Shown: in pieces, positions 7,507-15,003 of the stretch
How positions within the stretch are numbered: the stretch's first letter is position 1
Layout: each line of letters starts with the position of its first letter
Assembly: GCA_050180235.1 (NCBI GenBank)
Contig: JBFXEJ010000011.1
Coordinates: 1 to 64,000, forward strand
DNA from: JAABRU01 sp050180235
GTDB taxonomy: Bacteria; Desulfobacterota; Desulfobacteria; Desulfobacterales; Desulfococcaceae
Length of the DNA: 64,000 nucleotides
Direction of reading: 5' to 3'
Translations under genes and position numbers: made by a program
Notes under the pieces: generated by a model
What the model saw: the letters and a program-made list of their open reading frames with translations, nothing else
Databases searched by the model: none
What the model was told of the DNA's origin: nothing

Positions 7507-8118
7507 TTATTCTCCTTCAAGTTGAAGCATATATACATTTTTCATTATTTCCAATGCAATGCTGTATAATCTTTCAACTGGGAATTCATATATACTTTCC
7601 TTAAATTGAGTAAGATTTCTGATATCTGAATGAAAATTGAAATCAAAATTAAGATTATCATTAATTGCTGTTATAGCAATATTAATTGGAATGTTATCGA
7701 ATTTAACACTGTGTTTATATTGTGAGTTTATAACTATTATTCCACATTCATTCAATTTATCAATATCATTGATTTTTATGAGATTTGTTTGTATTTTTTT
7801 ACTATCACATTCAAATATAAAATTAATCCCGTAACCAAATACAGGAGTATGTGGTAAATAATCTGCAATTTTTAATGATAAATCTGAAATATATTTATAA
7901 TTTTCAATATCATTAATTATCGGTATGAAATTTATCCGATTATTATGAAACTCAACTCTTATCTTTTCTGATGAAATTCTATGAGAATTATCCAATGCGA
8001 CTTCTAAAAAAAAATCATCTTTGGGCAATAAAAATTTCTTAATCCATTCACCTGAAAATATATTTCTATTCCAAGCCCCAACAATAACTAATAATTTAAA
8101 CTCATTCATCAATTTCAT
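7507..8118 (-). CDS. Hypothetical protein, first gene of Panacea cassette
   Basis: The 203-residue protein is rich in Asn and Ile and has no recognised domain or membrane segment. It is encoded by AT-richer DNA than its chromosomal neighbours, as expected for cassette cargo. AGAGGTGAT precedes the ATG at 8118 by 6 bases. It lies just inside the core-like GTTATGC (8138-8144) that would mark the cassette's upstream boundary, and it leads the three-gene operon with the Panacea antitoxin. It could be a toxin, a target-recognition factor or an unrelated passenger. Confidence 0.7.
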   Translation of the reverse strand: MKLMNEFKLLVIVGAWNRNIFSGEWIKKFLLPKDDFFLEVALDNSHRISSEKIRVEFHNNRINFIPIINDIENYKYISDLSLKIADYLPHTPVFGYGINFIFECDSKKIQTNLIKINDIDKLNECGIIVINSQYKHSVKFDNIPINIAITAINDNLNFDFNFHSDIRNLTQFKESIYEFPVERLYSIALEIMKNVYMLQLEGE

Positions 8119-8137
8119 ATATCACCTCTTTTAATTT

Positions 8138-8160
8138 GCATAACCAGTGATTATACGGGC
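8138..8160 (-). other. Core-site-like sequence at the upstream edge of the first cassette
   Basis: Minus-strand CACTGGTTATGC carries a GTTATGC core like the right end of the attC-like site at 6407. It lies 20 bases upstream of the first cassette gene, where an attI or a preceding attC core should be. A short TACGG/CCGTA hairpin follows further out. No integron integrase gene is in the window, so attI and attC cannot be told apart. Confidence 0.4.
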
Positions 8161-8178
8161 ACAGTGTCCGTATTTTTT

Positions 8179-8349
8179 GTATATAGAACTATATGCAAGT
8201 ATATAATACTATATACCCGGCATATAGTATTATATATCTCTGCGGAATATAATACTGTATGCTTTCAGAAATCCGTCCAGATATACAGAAACATCAAAAG
8301 CATATAATACTGTATGCTTTTCTGAATTCATCCGGCATACAGTGTCTGC
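8179..8349. repeat. Cluster of five 18-bp near-palindromes plus a partial sixth
   Basis: Sites GTATATAGAACTATATGC (8179), GTATATAATACTATATAC (8199), GCATATAGTATTATATAT (8220), GAATATAATACTGTATGC (8245) and GCATATAATACTGTATGC (8300) share an R-Y-ATATAATACTATATGC-like dyad. A degenerate copy starts at 8335. The first three start 20-21 bp apart, about two helical turns. They could be operators of a repressor or iteron-like sites. The rest of the gap, 8350-8657, shows no gene. Confidence 0.65.
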
Positions 8350-8657
8350 TTTCTGAGTGTCCCAAAAGCTGCTCCGGGCTTATCTGTCTGCAGACCGGTT
8401 CCGGCTGTTTTTCTCACAGAGTGAACACCGGAACTTTCCATCTCTTTCTGATTATATATTATCATTTTTTTGAAAGTCAAGAAAAAACACAGGGCAAACG
8501 CATTTGAAAAATATTGAGAAGGTATGATGAATATTTTTTTCTGCTCTGCGTAACATAACGTAAATGAAGTTGGGTCGCAGATACAGACAAAAACACCATG
8601 ACACCGGAAAACAGTGCCAGATTCTGTATTCCGATGTCATGCCGCGGATGCTCACGA

Positions 8658-9428
8658 TTATTCCGCCATATCCGAATATTTCACGCCGTATTTTTCCAAT
8701 ATGGCTTTATACGCGTCTGAATTTCTGAATTCACCCAGTTGTTTGGAAAAATCCTCACTGAGTTTTTTCAGATCCTTTGCCTTTGAAAAACCCACATACA
8801 GTTTCTGCGTATGAATGGGCGGTTCCAGAAAGCGGATTTTTTCTGCCGCGCCCATTTTTTTGGCAGACGCGCTGACAACAGCCTGATTTTCAGCACCCAG
8901 ATCATTTCTTGCTTTCAGGACTTTTGTAAGCAGCATTTCTGTGTCTCTGGATTCATCCTTTGTAAGATATGCCGCTTTGTCAAACGCGTCGCCATAAGTG
9001 AATCCAAGAATTACGCCGATAAGCAAACCTTTGAGTTCCTCATAGGAACCTGTGAATTTTATGTTTTTGTCCGTTGTTGTGAATAAAACTGTCTTGGATA
9101 TGCTGATATGGTTTTCAGGGAAAATCGTAAATTCCTCCCGTTCCGGTGTTTTCAGCAGAGAGATCAGCGCGTCAGCCTTGCCTTCTTTCAGATTGAACAG
9201 ACACCGCTGCCAGGGATAGTTCACAAATTCGGCCTCCATATTCATATTTTTCATAACTGCTTTGAATGTTTCAATTTCAAAGCCGGAAGCCGCGCCGTTT
9301 TCCTGCCAGGTATAAGGGAACCAGTCCGTATATACCACAGTCAGTTTATCCGCCTGCCCGAAAGCGGGCATGGAGATAAAGAAAAGGGAAAACAGAACCA
9401 TAGCCGCTGCAAAGAATCTTTTTTTCAT
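8658..9428 (-). CDS. Periplasmic solute-binding protein, family 3
   Basis: The 256-residue protein has a signal peptide (MKKRFFAAAMVLFSLFFIS, cleaved near AFG-QA). The mature protein has the two-lobe SBP_bac_3 pattern: YTDWFPYTWQENGAASGFEIE, a segment around EGKADALISLLKTPER, and a C-terminal LGEFRNSDAYKAILEKYG. Such proteins bind amino acids or other small solutes for ABC importers or sensors. No permease or ATPase genes are adjacent, so it may be an orphan binding protein. The start at 9428 is chosen over the longer frame because AGGAG lies 9 bases upstream and the signal peptide begins there. Confidence 0.88.
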   Translation of the reverse strand: MKKRFFAAAMVLFSLFFISMPAFGQADKLTVVYTDWFPYTWQENGAASGFEIETFKAVMKNMNMEAEFVNYPWQRCLFNLKEGKADALISLLKTPEREEFTIFPENHISISKTVLFTTTDKNIKFTGSYEELKGLLIGVILGFTYGDAFDKAAYLTKDESRDTEMLLTKVLKARNDLGAENQAVVSASAKKMGAAEKIRFLEPPIHTQKLYVGFSKAKDLKKLSEDFSKQLGEFRNSDAYKAILEKYGVKYSDMAE

Positions 9429-9588
9429 AAATTCTGACTCCTTTCTGAATAATTGGATTCCCGTAAAAACGGTCATATTGGAACACGCCTGAAATATGGA
9501 AAGATTAAAACGGTCTGCTTCAAATGTCAACGTATATTTCCGGATATACGGTTTTTTTGTTTTCAGTCAGGAGATACGGATGAATGCG

Positions 9589-10065
9589 CTACCATACAAT
9601 GAATGTCAGTGTGTCTGATGCGGCACTGACATATGTTCCCTCAATGCGCCACTCGCCGTCAGAATCGGAAAGCACGATATAGCCCATCCATTCTTTGCCC
9701 GGATATTGCAGATCATAGAGAATCTGATGCTGACGGACAGGGGAAAAGAGATTGTAACTGGTTCTGGCTCTGCGGATTTCCCGCTTTTGGATTAAACCCA
9801 TCTCAGCCCTGCGTTTCTCATGCGCCTTTTGAAAATCCGAAAGCGGAACGTCACGGCGGTAATCCGCATTCAGGCATTTCTCATAGGCCGATGTGAAATC
9901 TCCGCTGGCAATATACTGAACATAGTTTTGCACCAGAGTGGCATCCAGTTCTCCAGCAGATGGTCCGGGTTTCATGCTTCTGAAAATCAGAACAGAAACC
10001 CATGCAATGGTAAATATGCCAAGAGCAACGGCAATATAACTGCCTGTATCCCAATTTCTGTGCAT
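9589..10065 (-). CDS. Membrane-anchored hypothetical protein
   Basis: The 158-residue protein has one N-terminal transmembrane segment (YIAVALGIFTIAWVSVLIF) and a soluble periplasmic part. The latter resembles small NTF2/DUF4878-like domains: VQNYVQYIASGDFTSAYE, a polar middle, and a C-terminal beta-strand part with EWRIEGTYVS. The ATG at 10065, preceded by GGAG, is preferred over the upstream ATG of the same frame. It is separated by about 160 bp from the solute-binding gene downstream. No specific function can be given. Confidence 0.65.
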   Translation of the reverse strand: MHRNWDTGSYIAVALGIFTIAWVSVLIFRSMKPGPSAGELDATLVQNYVQYIASGDFTSAYEKCLNADYRRDVPLSDFQKAHEKRRAEMGLIQKREIRRARTSYNLFSPVRQHQILYDLQYPGKEWMGYIVLSDSDGEWRIEGTYVSAASDTLTFIVW

Positions 10066-10336
10066 AATAATTCTGTCTCCATATGAGTTGCATACCGGAG
10101 ATTCAAACTGAATGTTTGCCGGCATTGCTGCCTGCAAGACTTTCGGGACGCATGTTTAAAAAACAGAGCCGCAGATCCGGAAATTTTTGATTTGGGATTT
10201 CATGAATCCTGAAAATTATATCCCACCAAATCTGTAAAAAGTCAATGGGAGAAATACGAATTTTGAGATAGGGGAATGCTGCTTTTTCTGAAAAGGGATT
10301 TTTTTTGCGCCATGTGAACTGTGGGAATTTGGGTAT

Positions 10337-10700
10337 TATACCAATTCTCTATTGATTCTATACTATACAGAATACAAATCCGGAGGAGTGCAAAAATTAA
10401 GCGGAGCGGTTTTCTGCAAACGCTGAACAGTGGAAAAACTGACGGTATTGTATTAACTCACTGAAGTTACGCCAAACCTTCAGAATCCGGAAGACTGATG
10501 TATTTCCTGTCATTCCGGTTTTCGCCGGTATGACGAATCTGCGTAACATCAGTTAAATCAGTAGACGGGGCTGCATTCCCACGCGAAGCGTCAATGCTAC
10601 TGACGTAAAAGAAGGAGGAATTCCGATCTGAAAGTTTGGGCACTGAAATAACTCAGAAAAAAACTGCCAAACTTTCAATTCGGCACTCCTTAATTTTCTT
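10337..10700. repeat. Composite interspersed repeat region
   Basis: The gap between 10138 and 10747 holds no gene but several dispersed repeats. ATACCAATTCTCTATTGA (10339) is related to copies at 53077 and 55012. GGAGGAGTGCAAAAATTAAG (10380) resembles 53118. The TGTCATTCCGGTTTTCGCCGG...TGCGTAACATCAGTTA segment (10508-10556) resembles 53220-53275 and 55060-55180. A GCATTCCCACGCGAAGCGT piece (10571) and an inverted pair GAATTCCGATCTGAAAGTTTGG / CCAAACTTTCAATTCGGC (10618, 10667) follow. The pieces look nested, as if one repeat type inserted into another. Confidence 0.6.
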
Positions 10701-10747
10701 AAATCAATGGCATTGAAGCGAAGCGTGGGAACAGGGGAAATGATATA

Positions 10748-11152
10748 TCATAAACACTCTGCCACAAAAGTCTGAACTTTTTGACCGGTATCAATGAATT
10801 CGAGCACATCCTCCTCACAGGGAGTCTGCCGATGGTATGCATCCAGACAGCAAATTTCCTGAAAACGATCCATTGCCAGGAGTTTTTCTCCCAAATCCTG
10901 CGGAAAACAGTGGAATTCCCCTTCTGTGACCGGGCAGAGTTCTTTGACTGCATCTGTCAGATCCCGCAGGGTGTGATTTTCCGGCAGCCGGTTGTGATAC
11001 ATCAGAAGTCCCATAATCTGCTTTTCAATGGACATGGAAACAATGTTGTAAATGATTTCCGGAGTGAAGACCTGTTTTCTGGATTCATGGCCTTTCACCG
11101 CTGTTTTCAGGTATTTGTTGCCATCCTCAATATACTCTTGCCATCCATTCAT
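10748..11152 (-). CDS. HEPN-domain-like protein next to nif genes
   Basis: The 134-residue helical protein has segments YLKTAVKGHESRK, IIYNIVSMSIEKQIMGLLMY and FIDTGQKVQTFVAECL arranged like HEPN-domain proteins. It lacks an obvious RX4-6H catalytic motif. It is on the nif strand, about 250 bp beyond the ferredoxin gene. My recollection is that HEPN-like genes occur near nif clusters in other anaerobes, which would suggest a nitrogenase accessory role, but this was not checked. A repeat with CTTTGTGTCTTTGTGG-type arms lies between it and the ferredoxin gene. Confidence 0.65.
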   Translation of the reverse strand: MNGWQEYIEDGNKYLKTAVKGHESRKQVFTPEIIYNIVSMSIEKQIMGLLMYHNRLPENHTLRDLTDAVKELCPVTEGEFHCFPQDLGEKLLAMDRFQEICCLDAYHRQTPCEEDVLEFIDTGQKVQTFVAECL

Positions 11153-11204
11153 TTCATGGTTTCCTTTGTAAGAATTTTATCAAATCTGAAAAATATTTCA
11201 GCAA

Positions 11205-11375
11205 AATGAACCTTCACGTCTTTGTGCCGCGTTTTTCTGCCACAAAGACACAAAGACGTAAAGTTTCACGAAGATTGCAAACAGCAATCCAGTGCTTATA
11301 TGAAATCTGAAAACCAATTGTGCATTAACCTTCGTGAGACTTTGCGTCTTTGTGTCTTCGTGGCAGTCTGAAAAC
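11205..11375. repeat. Inverted repeat of the CTTCGTG/TTTGTGTCTT type
   Basis: ACCTTCACGTCTTTGTG at the left and AACCTTCGTGAGACTTTGCG / TTGTGTCTTCGTGG at the right, with CACAAAGACACAAAGACG inside, form interleaved complementary arms. Similar words recur at 36878-36915, 46780-46816 and 54690-54742. It fills the gap between the HEPN-like gene and the ferredoxin gene. Confidence 0.5.
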
Positions 11376-11400
11376 ACTAAGATCATTAAAGTTTTTTTTC

Positions 11401-11706
11401 TTATGAAATCAAATATTCCTCTGCAACCTTCCCGTCTTCCAGAGCATCCAGAATGGCATCAATGGTATCCTGACTTTCCACCGGGCCGTACCATGTGCAT
11501 TCGGGATAAATGACCATAACCGGGCCGTAATCACAGGCTTTCATGCACCCGGTGCTGGTGATCTGGGCATTGAGTCCCCGATCCAGAATTTCATTTTCAA
11601 TATAAGGCAGAAAATCCACTGAGCCTTTTTTGCTGCATGCTCCTTTGGGGTCTCCGCCTGCTCTGAAACTTGCGCATACCAGAATGTGATGTTCGGGTTT
11701 GTCCAT
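11401..11706 (-). CDS. Thioredoxin-like [2Fe-2S] ferredoxin
   Basis: The 101-residue protein has the cysteine pattern of thioredoxin-fold 2Fe-2S ferredoxins: Cys11 (LVCASFRAGG), Cys24 (KGACSKKG), then Cys54 and Cys58 in STGCMKACDYGP, followed by VMVIYPECTWYG. Members of this family are often encoded in nif clusters and may pass electrons or protect the enzyme. Its place directly after nifB suggests a nitrogenase-linked role. A heptamer repeat tract separates it from nifB; whether it shares the nif transcript is unknown. Confidence 0.88.
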   Translation of the reverse strand: MDKPEHHILVCASFRAGGDPKGACSKKGSVDFLPYIENEILDRGLNAQITSTGCMKACDYGPVMVIYPECTWYGPVESQDTIDAILDALEDGKVAEEYLIS

Positions 11707-11709
11707 TTT

Positions 11710-11923
11710 ATCTCCTAATTGTTAATTGTTAATGGTTAATTGTTAATGGTTAATGTCATTCACCATTCACCATTTATCATTCACCATTTATCATTTACCA
11801 TTCACCATTCACCATTTATCATTCACCATTCACCATTCACCATTCACCATTTATCATTCACCATTCACCATTCACCATTTATCATTTACCATTCACCATT
11901 TATCATTTATCATTCACCATTAT
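11710..11923. repeat. Heptamer microsatellite (CATTCAC/CATTTAT type)
   Basis: About 25 head-to-tail copies of a 7-bp unit (CATTCAC with variants CATTTAT and CATTTAC) run from 11757 to 11920. They are preceded by a GTTAATT/GTTAATG tract at 11718-11756. The tract fills the whole gap between nifB and the ferredoxin gene. The long frames through it are artefacts: a 7-bp unit is open in every phase when it lacks stops. Confidence 0.9.
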
Positions 11924-13198
11924 TCATCCGCATCCCATGCCTGTTCCGGAGCAGCCCGCGCCGCAGGCTCTCATTTCCCTTTTGATGAGATGTTTCAGGC
12001 TTTGGCCTTCTATTACTGCACGCACAGCTTCATCAATTACGCCTTCGATTTCCATGATGTCAATGCCGCTTGCGGTCAAAGTGCGTTTGGAGTTTTCTCC
12101 AATGCCGCTGACCAGCAACGTGCCGCAGTCTCCAAGCAAATCTGCCAGTTGCGTCCAGCGTTGAAATCCTCCACCCGCAGCCGGTGTATCCCTTGCTTCC
12201 AGCAGACTGATCATGCCGTCTTTTTTGCCGTAAATAAGCAGTTTGGATGCCTCGCCCAGATGCTGATTTACCAGCACTCCTTCCATGCTGGCAACAGCGA
12301 CTTTGCTTCTGCCGCCATTGTATTTTTTTGCAGGCTGTTCGTCTTTTATCTGTTCACATGCCTGCAGCCTTTCCATCAGAGATTTGTCCGGAATTTCTCC
12401 CAGAAGACCGACTGCATCTGCCCGGCACCGTGTGCAGTGGCGCATCTGAAGGATATACTTTCCTGCTTTTTCCCGCACAAGATCAACCAGTTCTTTGGAA
12501 GGTTCCGCCATATGACCGAATGCAGAACCTTCATTGGGATAATAGGGAACGCAGTTGAGAATATCCACGCCCATTTCACCCATCTTTGCAGCAACAGATT
12601 CAATATGCTCGTCATTGATGCCCGGAATAATGATGGAATTCACTTTTACGGTAATGCCTCTCTGCTTTAAGCCTTTTACCGCTTCCATTTGCTTTTCCAG
12701 CAGAATCTGTACGCCTTTTTCTGCCTGCAAAACCCGTTTGCCGTAACGCACCCAGGAATAAATCTTTGCTCCAATGGCCGGATCAACCGCGTTGATGGTA
12801 ATGGTGATATGGCTGACTTTCAGTGCTGCAAGTTCATCCAAATAGGGATCAATGTTCAGTCCGTTGGTGGCAACGCAGAGCATCATGTCCGGGTATGTTT
12901 CCCGAATCCGGCGCAGAGTTTCCATTGTTTCCTCCGGGTTGGCAAAAGGATCGCCCGGCCCCGCAATGCCCACCACAGAGATATTTTTCTTCTGTTTAAA
13001 CACTTCCTCCAGATAAATCATGGCCTGAAAAGGAGTGAGTATGCCGCTGGTGACACCGGGACGGCTTTCATTCACACAGTCAAATTTGCGGTTGCAGAAT
13101 TTGCATTGAATATTGCAGCGGGGGGCCACCGGCAGGTGAACCCGTCCGAATTTTTTATGTGCTTTTGCATTAAAGCAGGGATGATTTTCAAAATCCAT
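11924..13198 (-). CDS. nifB: Nitrogenase cofactor biosynthesis protein NifB
   Basis: The 424-residue radical-SAM enzyme makes NifB-co, the 8Fe-9S-carbide core of FeMo-co. The radical-SAM site is CNIQCKFCNRKFDC (CX3CX2C) near residue 28, with GIAGPGDPFANPEET and ATNGLNIDPYL further on. The C-terminal third, from KVAVASMEGVLVNQHLGEA, is a NifX/NafY-like cofactor-binding domain. It ends in a Cys/Gly-rich tail (RACGAGCSGTGMGCG). ATG 13198 (MDFENHPCF) is chosen because AGAGGTGG precedes it and similarity starts there. It is the last core nif gene of the minus-strand cluster. Confidence 0.96.
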   Translation of the reverse strand: MDFENHPCFNAKAHKKFGRVHLPVAPRCNIQCKFCNRKFDCVNESRPGVTSGILTPFQAMIYLEEVFKQKKNISVVGIAGPGDPFANPEETMETLRRIRETYPDMMLCVATNGLNIDPYLDELAALKVSHITITINAVDPAIGAKIYSWVRYGKRVLQAEKGVQILLEKQMEAVKGLKQRGITVKVNSIIIPGINDEHIESVAAKMGEMGVDILNCVPYYPNEGSAFGHMAEPSKELVDLVREKAGKYILQMRHCTRCRADAVGLLGEIPDKSLMERLQACEQIKDEQPAKKYNGGRSKVAVASMEGVLVNQHLGEASKLLIYGKKDGMISLLEARDTPAAGGGFQRWTQLADLLGDCGTLLVSGIGENSKRTLTASGIDIMEIEGVIDEAVRAVIEGQSLKHLIKREMRACGAGCSGTGMGCG

Positions 13199-13242
13199 TT
13201 TCCACCTCTTTTTTATGTTTTCTTCCCTCTCTCCCAATTGCT

Positions 13243-13352
13243 TAATATTCTCCCCTCCCTTGAGGGAGGGGCAGGGGGAGGGTGAAAAACCATTAAATTA
13301 CAGAATGCTGTTATTACCCCTCCCCTAACCCCTCCCACAAGGGGAGGGGAAT
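13243..13352. repeat. G/C-rich palindromic repeats between nifN and nifB
   Basis: Two hairpin-forming blocks occur: CTCCCCTCCCTTGAGGGAGG with a GGGGCAGGGGGAGG tail, and CCCCTCCC...ACAAGGGGAGGGG. They form an inverted pair about 80 bp apart in the nifN-nifB gap. No gene is present. Confidence 0.75.
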
Positions 13353-13384
13353 TGAATGGCGGAGGGAACACATGCAAACCGGAT

Positions 13385-14761
13385 TTACATGTATGTATAT
13401 CCCACGGAAGAACTGTTCTGTCTGGTTTCAATAATGGTATTGGCAATGCGATCAAAAAGTTCCTGTGTTCCCTGAAATCCGATATGGTGCATTCGGGAGC
13501 CATTGATTCGATCATGTATCGGAAAACCAATGCGAATCAGGGGAATCCCCAGCCTCCTGGACATGGCATAGCCCTTGCTGTTGCCGATAATCAGATCCGG
13601 TTTCAGTTCTTTGGCAATGTTTTCAATATCAGTGAAATCCGCATTGTCAAAAACCTGTATTTCTTTGCGTTCATAATCCGGAATGATTTCTGCAATTTTT
13701 TTCATCAGATGCCCACTTTTTCCGCCGGAGGCGCAGAGAACAGGAATCACGCCGATTTCATTGAGGAAGGCTGCCATTGCAACAACCAGATCCTCTTCTC
13801 CGTAAACAACCGCTCTGGCTTCCATCACATATTTGTGAGCATCCACATAACTGTCCAGCAGCCTGCCACGCTCTTCCTGATATTTTTCCGGAATGCTTTT
13901 CCCGCTTGCCTCAGCAAGAGATCTGAAAAAACGGTCTGTTGCTTCCACTCCAATGGGAAGTCCCATGCTGTAAAAGGGAACAGCAAATTTTTTGAACAGA
14001 GAACGGGCTGCACTTTCCTTTTCCGCAGACAAGATGTCACCGAATTCAAAACTGGCACGTGCATTGCCTGCTGCTTTTATGCTGTTCACATGTGTGCCTC
14101 CGGCAGGAACCCGCTGATATTCTGTCCAAAGCGGCCCGTCCAAAGTCTGGGAATAATCCGGCAGAAGCATGAACGGAACATTGAAATCCGCCATGATTTC
14201 TTTCAGATGCCGCAGATCCGCAGGAGAAACCATGCCCGGAAACAGATTGACATGTTCTGCTTTTTCCTTATGACCGTTTTCCGCAAGCCCTTCCACCAGC
14301 GCACGCACAGCACCGTGAAATCCCTGCATATGGGTTCCCTGATAACTGGGCGTTGAAATGTGAACAATGGGCGGCAGTGTCTGACCTTCACACATTTCTT
14401 TGTATTCCCGGATAAACATGGGAACATCATCGCCAATGGTTTCACTCAGGCAGGTGGTGGCAATGCCCACCAGTTCCGGATCATACTGTTTCCGTATATT
14501 TTCCAGCGCGATTTTCAGATTGGCTCCACCCCCGAAAATGGCTGTTTCCTCTGCAAAATTGGAGCAGGCAATGTCAATGGGTTCCTTGAAATGGCTGATG
14601 AGATACCTGCGGATATAAGTGGAGCAGCCCTGTGAACCGTGCAGCAGCGGAACCGCTCCCTTAATACCTTTGAACACCAGCGAAGCCCCCAGCGGCGTAC
14701 ACAGCTTGCACGCATTCTTTGTGGCTGTATATTCTTCTTTTTTTATGGACAGATTCTTCAT
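13385..14761 (-). CDS. nifN: Nitrogenase cofactor assembly protein NifN
   Basis: The 458-residue protein is a NifK-like subunit of the NifEN scaffold on which NifB-co matures to FeMo-co. Landmarks: NACKLCTPLGASLVFKGIKG, PLLHGSQGCSTYIRRY (one P-cluster-type Cys region), TTCLSETIGDDVPMF, ISTPSYQGTHMQGFH and IGNSKGYAMSRRLGIPLIRI. The start at 14761 (MKNLSIKKEEY) has GAGGAAAA upstream; the longer frame reaches 14785. It lies between nifE and nifB, separated from both by repeat-filled gaps. The order and sequence distinguish it from NifK (16553-17932). Confidence 0.94.
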   Translation of the reverse strand: MKNLSIKKEEYTATKNACKLCTPLGASLVFKGIKGAVPLLHGSQGCSTYIRRYLISHFKEPIDIACSNFAEETAIFGGGANLKIALENIRKQYDPELVGIATTCLSETIGDDVPMFIREYKEMCEGQTLPPIVHISTPSYQGTHMQGFHGAVRALVEGLAENGHKEKAEHVNLFPGMVSPADLRHLKEIMADFNVPFMLLPDYSQTLDGPLWTEYQRVPAGGTHVNSIKAAGNARASFEFGDILSAEKESAARSLFKKFAVPFYSMGLPIGVEATDRFFRSLAEASGKSIPEKYQEERGRLLDSYVDAHKYVMEARAVVYGEEDLVVAMAAFLNEIGVIPVLCASGGKSGHLMKKIAEIIPDYERKEIQVFDNADFTDIENIAKELKPDLIIGNSKGYAMSRRLGIPLIRIGFPIHDRINGSRMHHIGFQGTQELFDRIANTIIETRQNSSSVGYTYM

Positions 14762-14861
14762 GTTTTTTTCCTCTATACCGCTCATTAAAATATTTCGGTT
14801 GTCCTGTTTCCGGAACTTCCGGACTCCGAATCAGACAAATCAACTTAATATAATTTAAATT

Positions 14862-15003
14862 AGCCACGAATGACACGAATCTGCACGAATTGCACAAACC
14901 ATAATTCGTGCAATTCGTGGCTGTACCATTAAATTTTCTGAGTAATAGTAATGTAGGACAAACTTCCAGTTTGTTCATCTGCACAAGCTGGAAGCTTGTG
15001 CTA
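14862..15003. repeat. Two palindromic repeats at the nifE 3' end
   Basis: The first block is an inverted repeat of TAGCCACGAATGACACGAAT / AATTCGTGCAATTCGTGGCT (14862-14924). The second is TAGGACAAACTTCCAGTTTG / CACAAGCTGGAAGCTTGTGC (14953-15003), of a type seen again near 41450 and 42900 (GCTGGAAGCTT). The second block runs into the nifE reading frame and supplies its stop codon. Confidence 0.7.

Noticed and set aside
11710..11923. Possible CRISPR array
   Set aside because: The unit is 7 bp with no spacers between copies; there are no cas genes nearby. It is a microsatellite.
11753..12670. Plus-strand frame of 305 codons starting in the heptamer tract
   Set aside because: The start is repeat DNA (SFTIHHL-type peptide repeats) and the rest is antisense to nifB.
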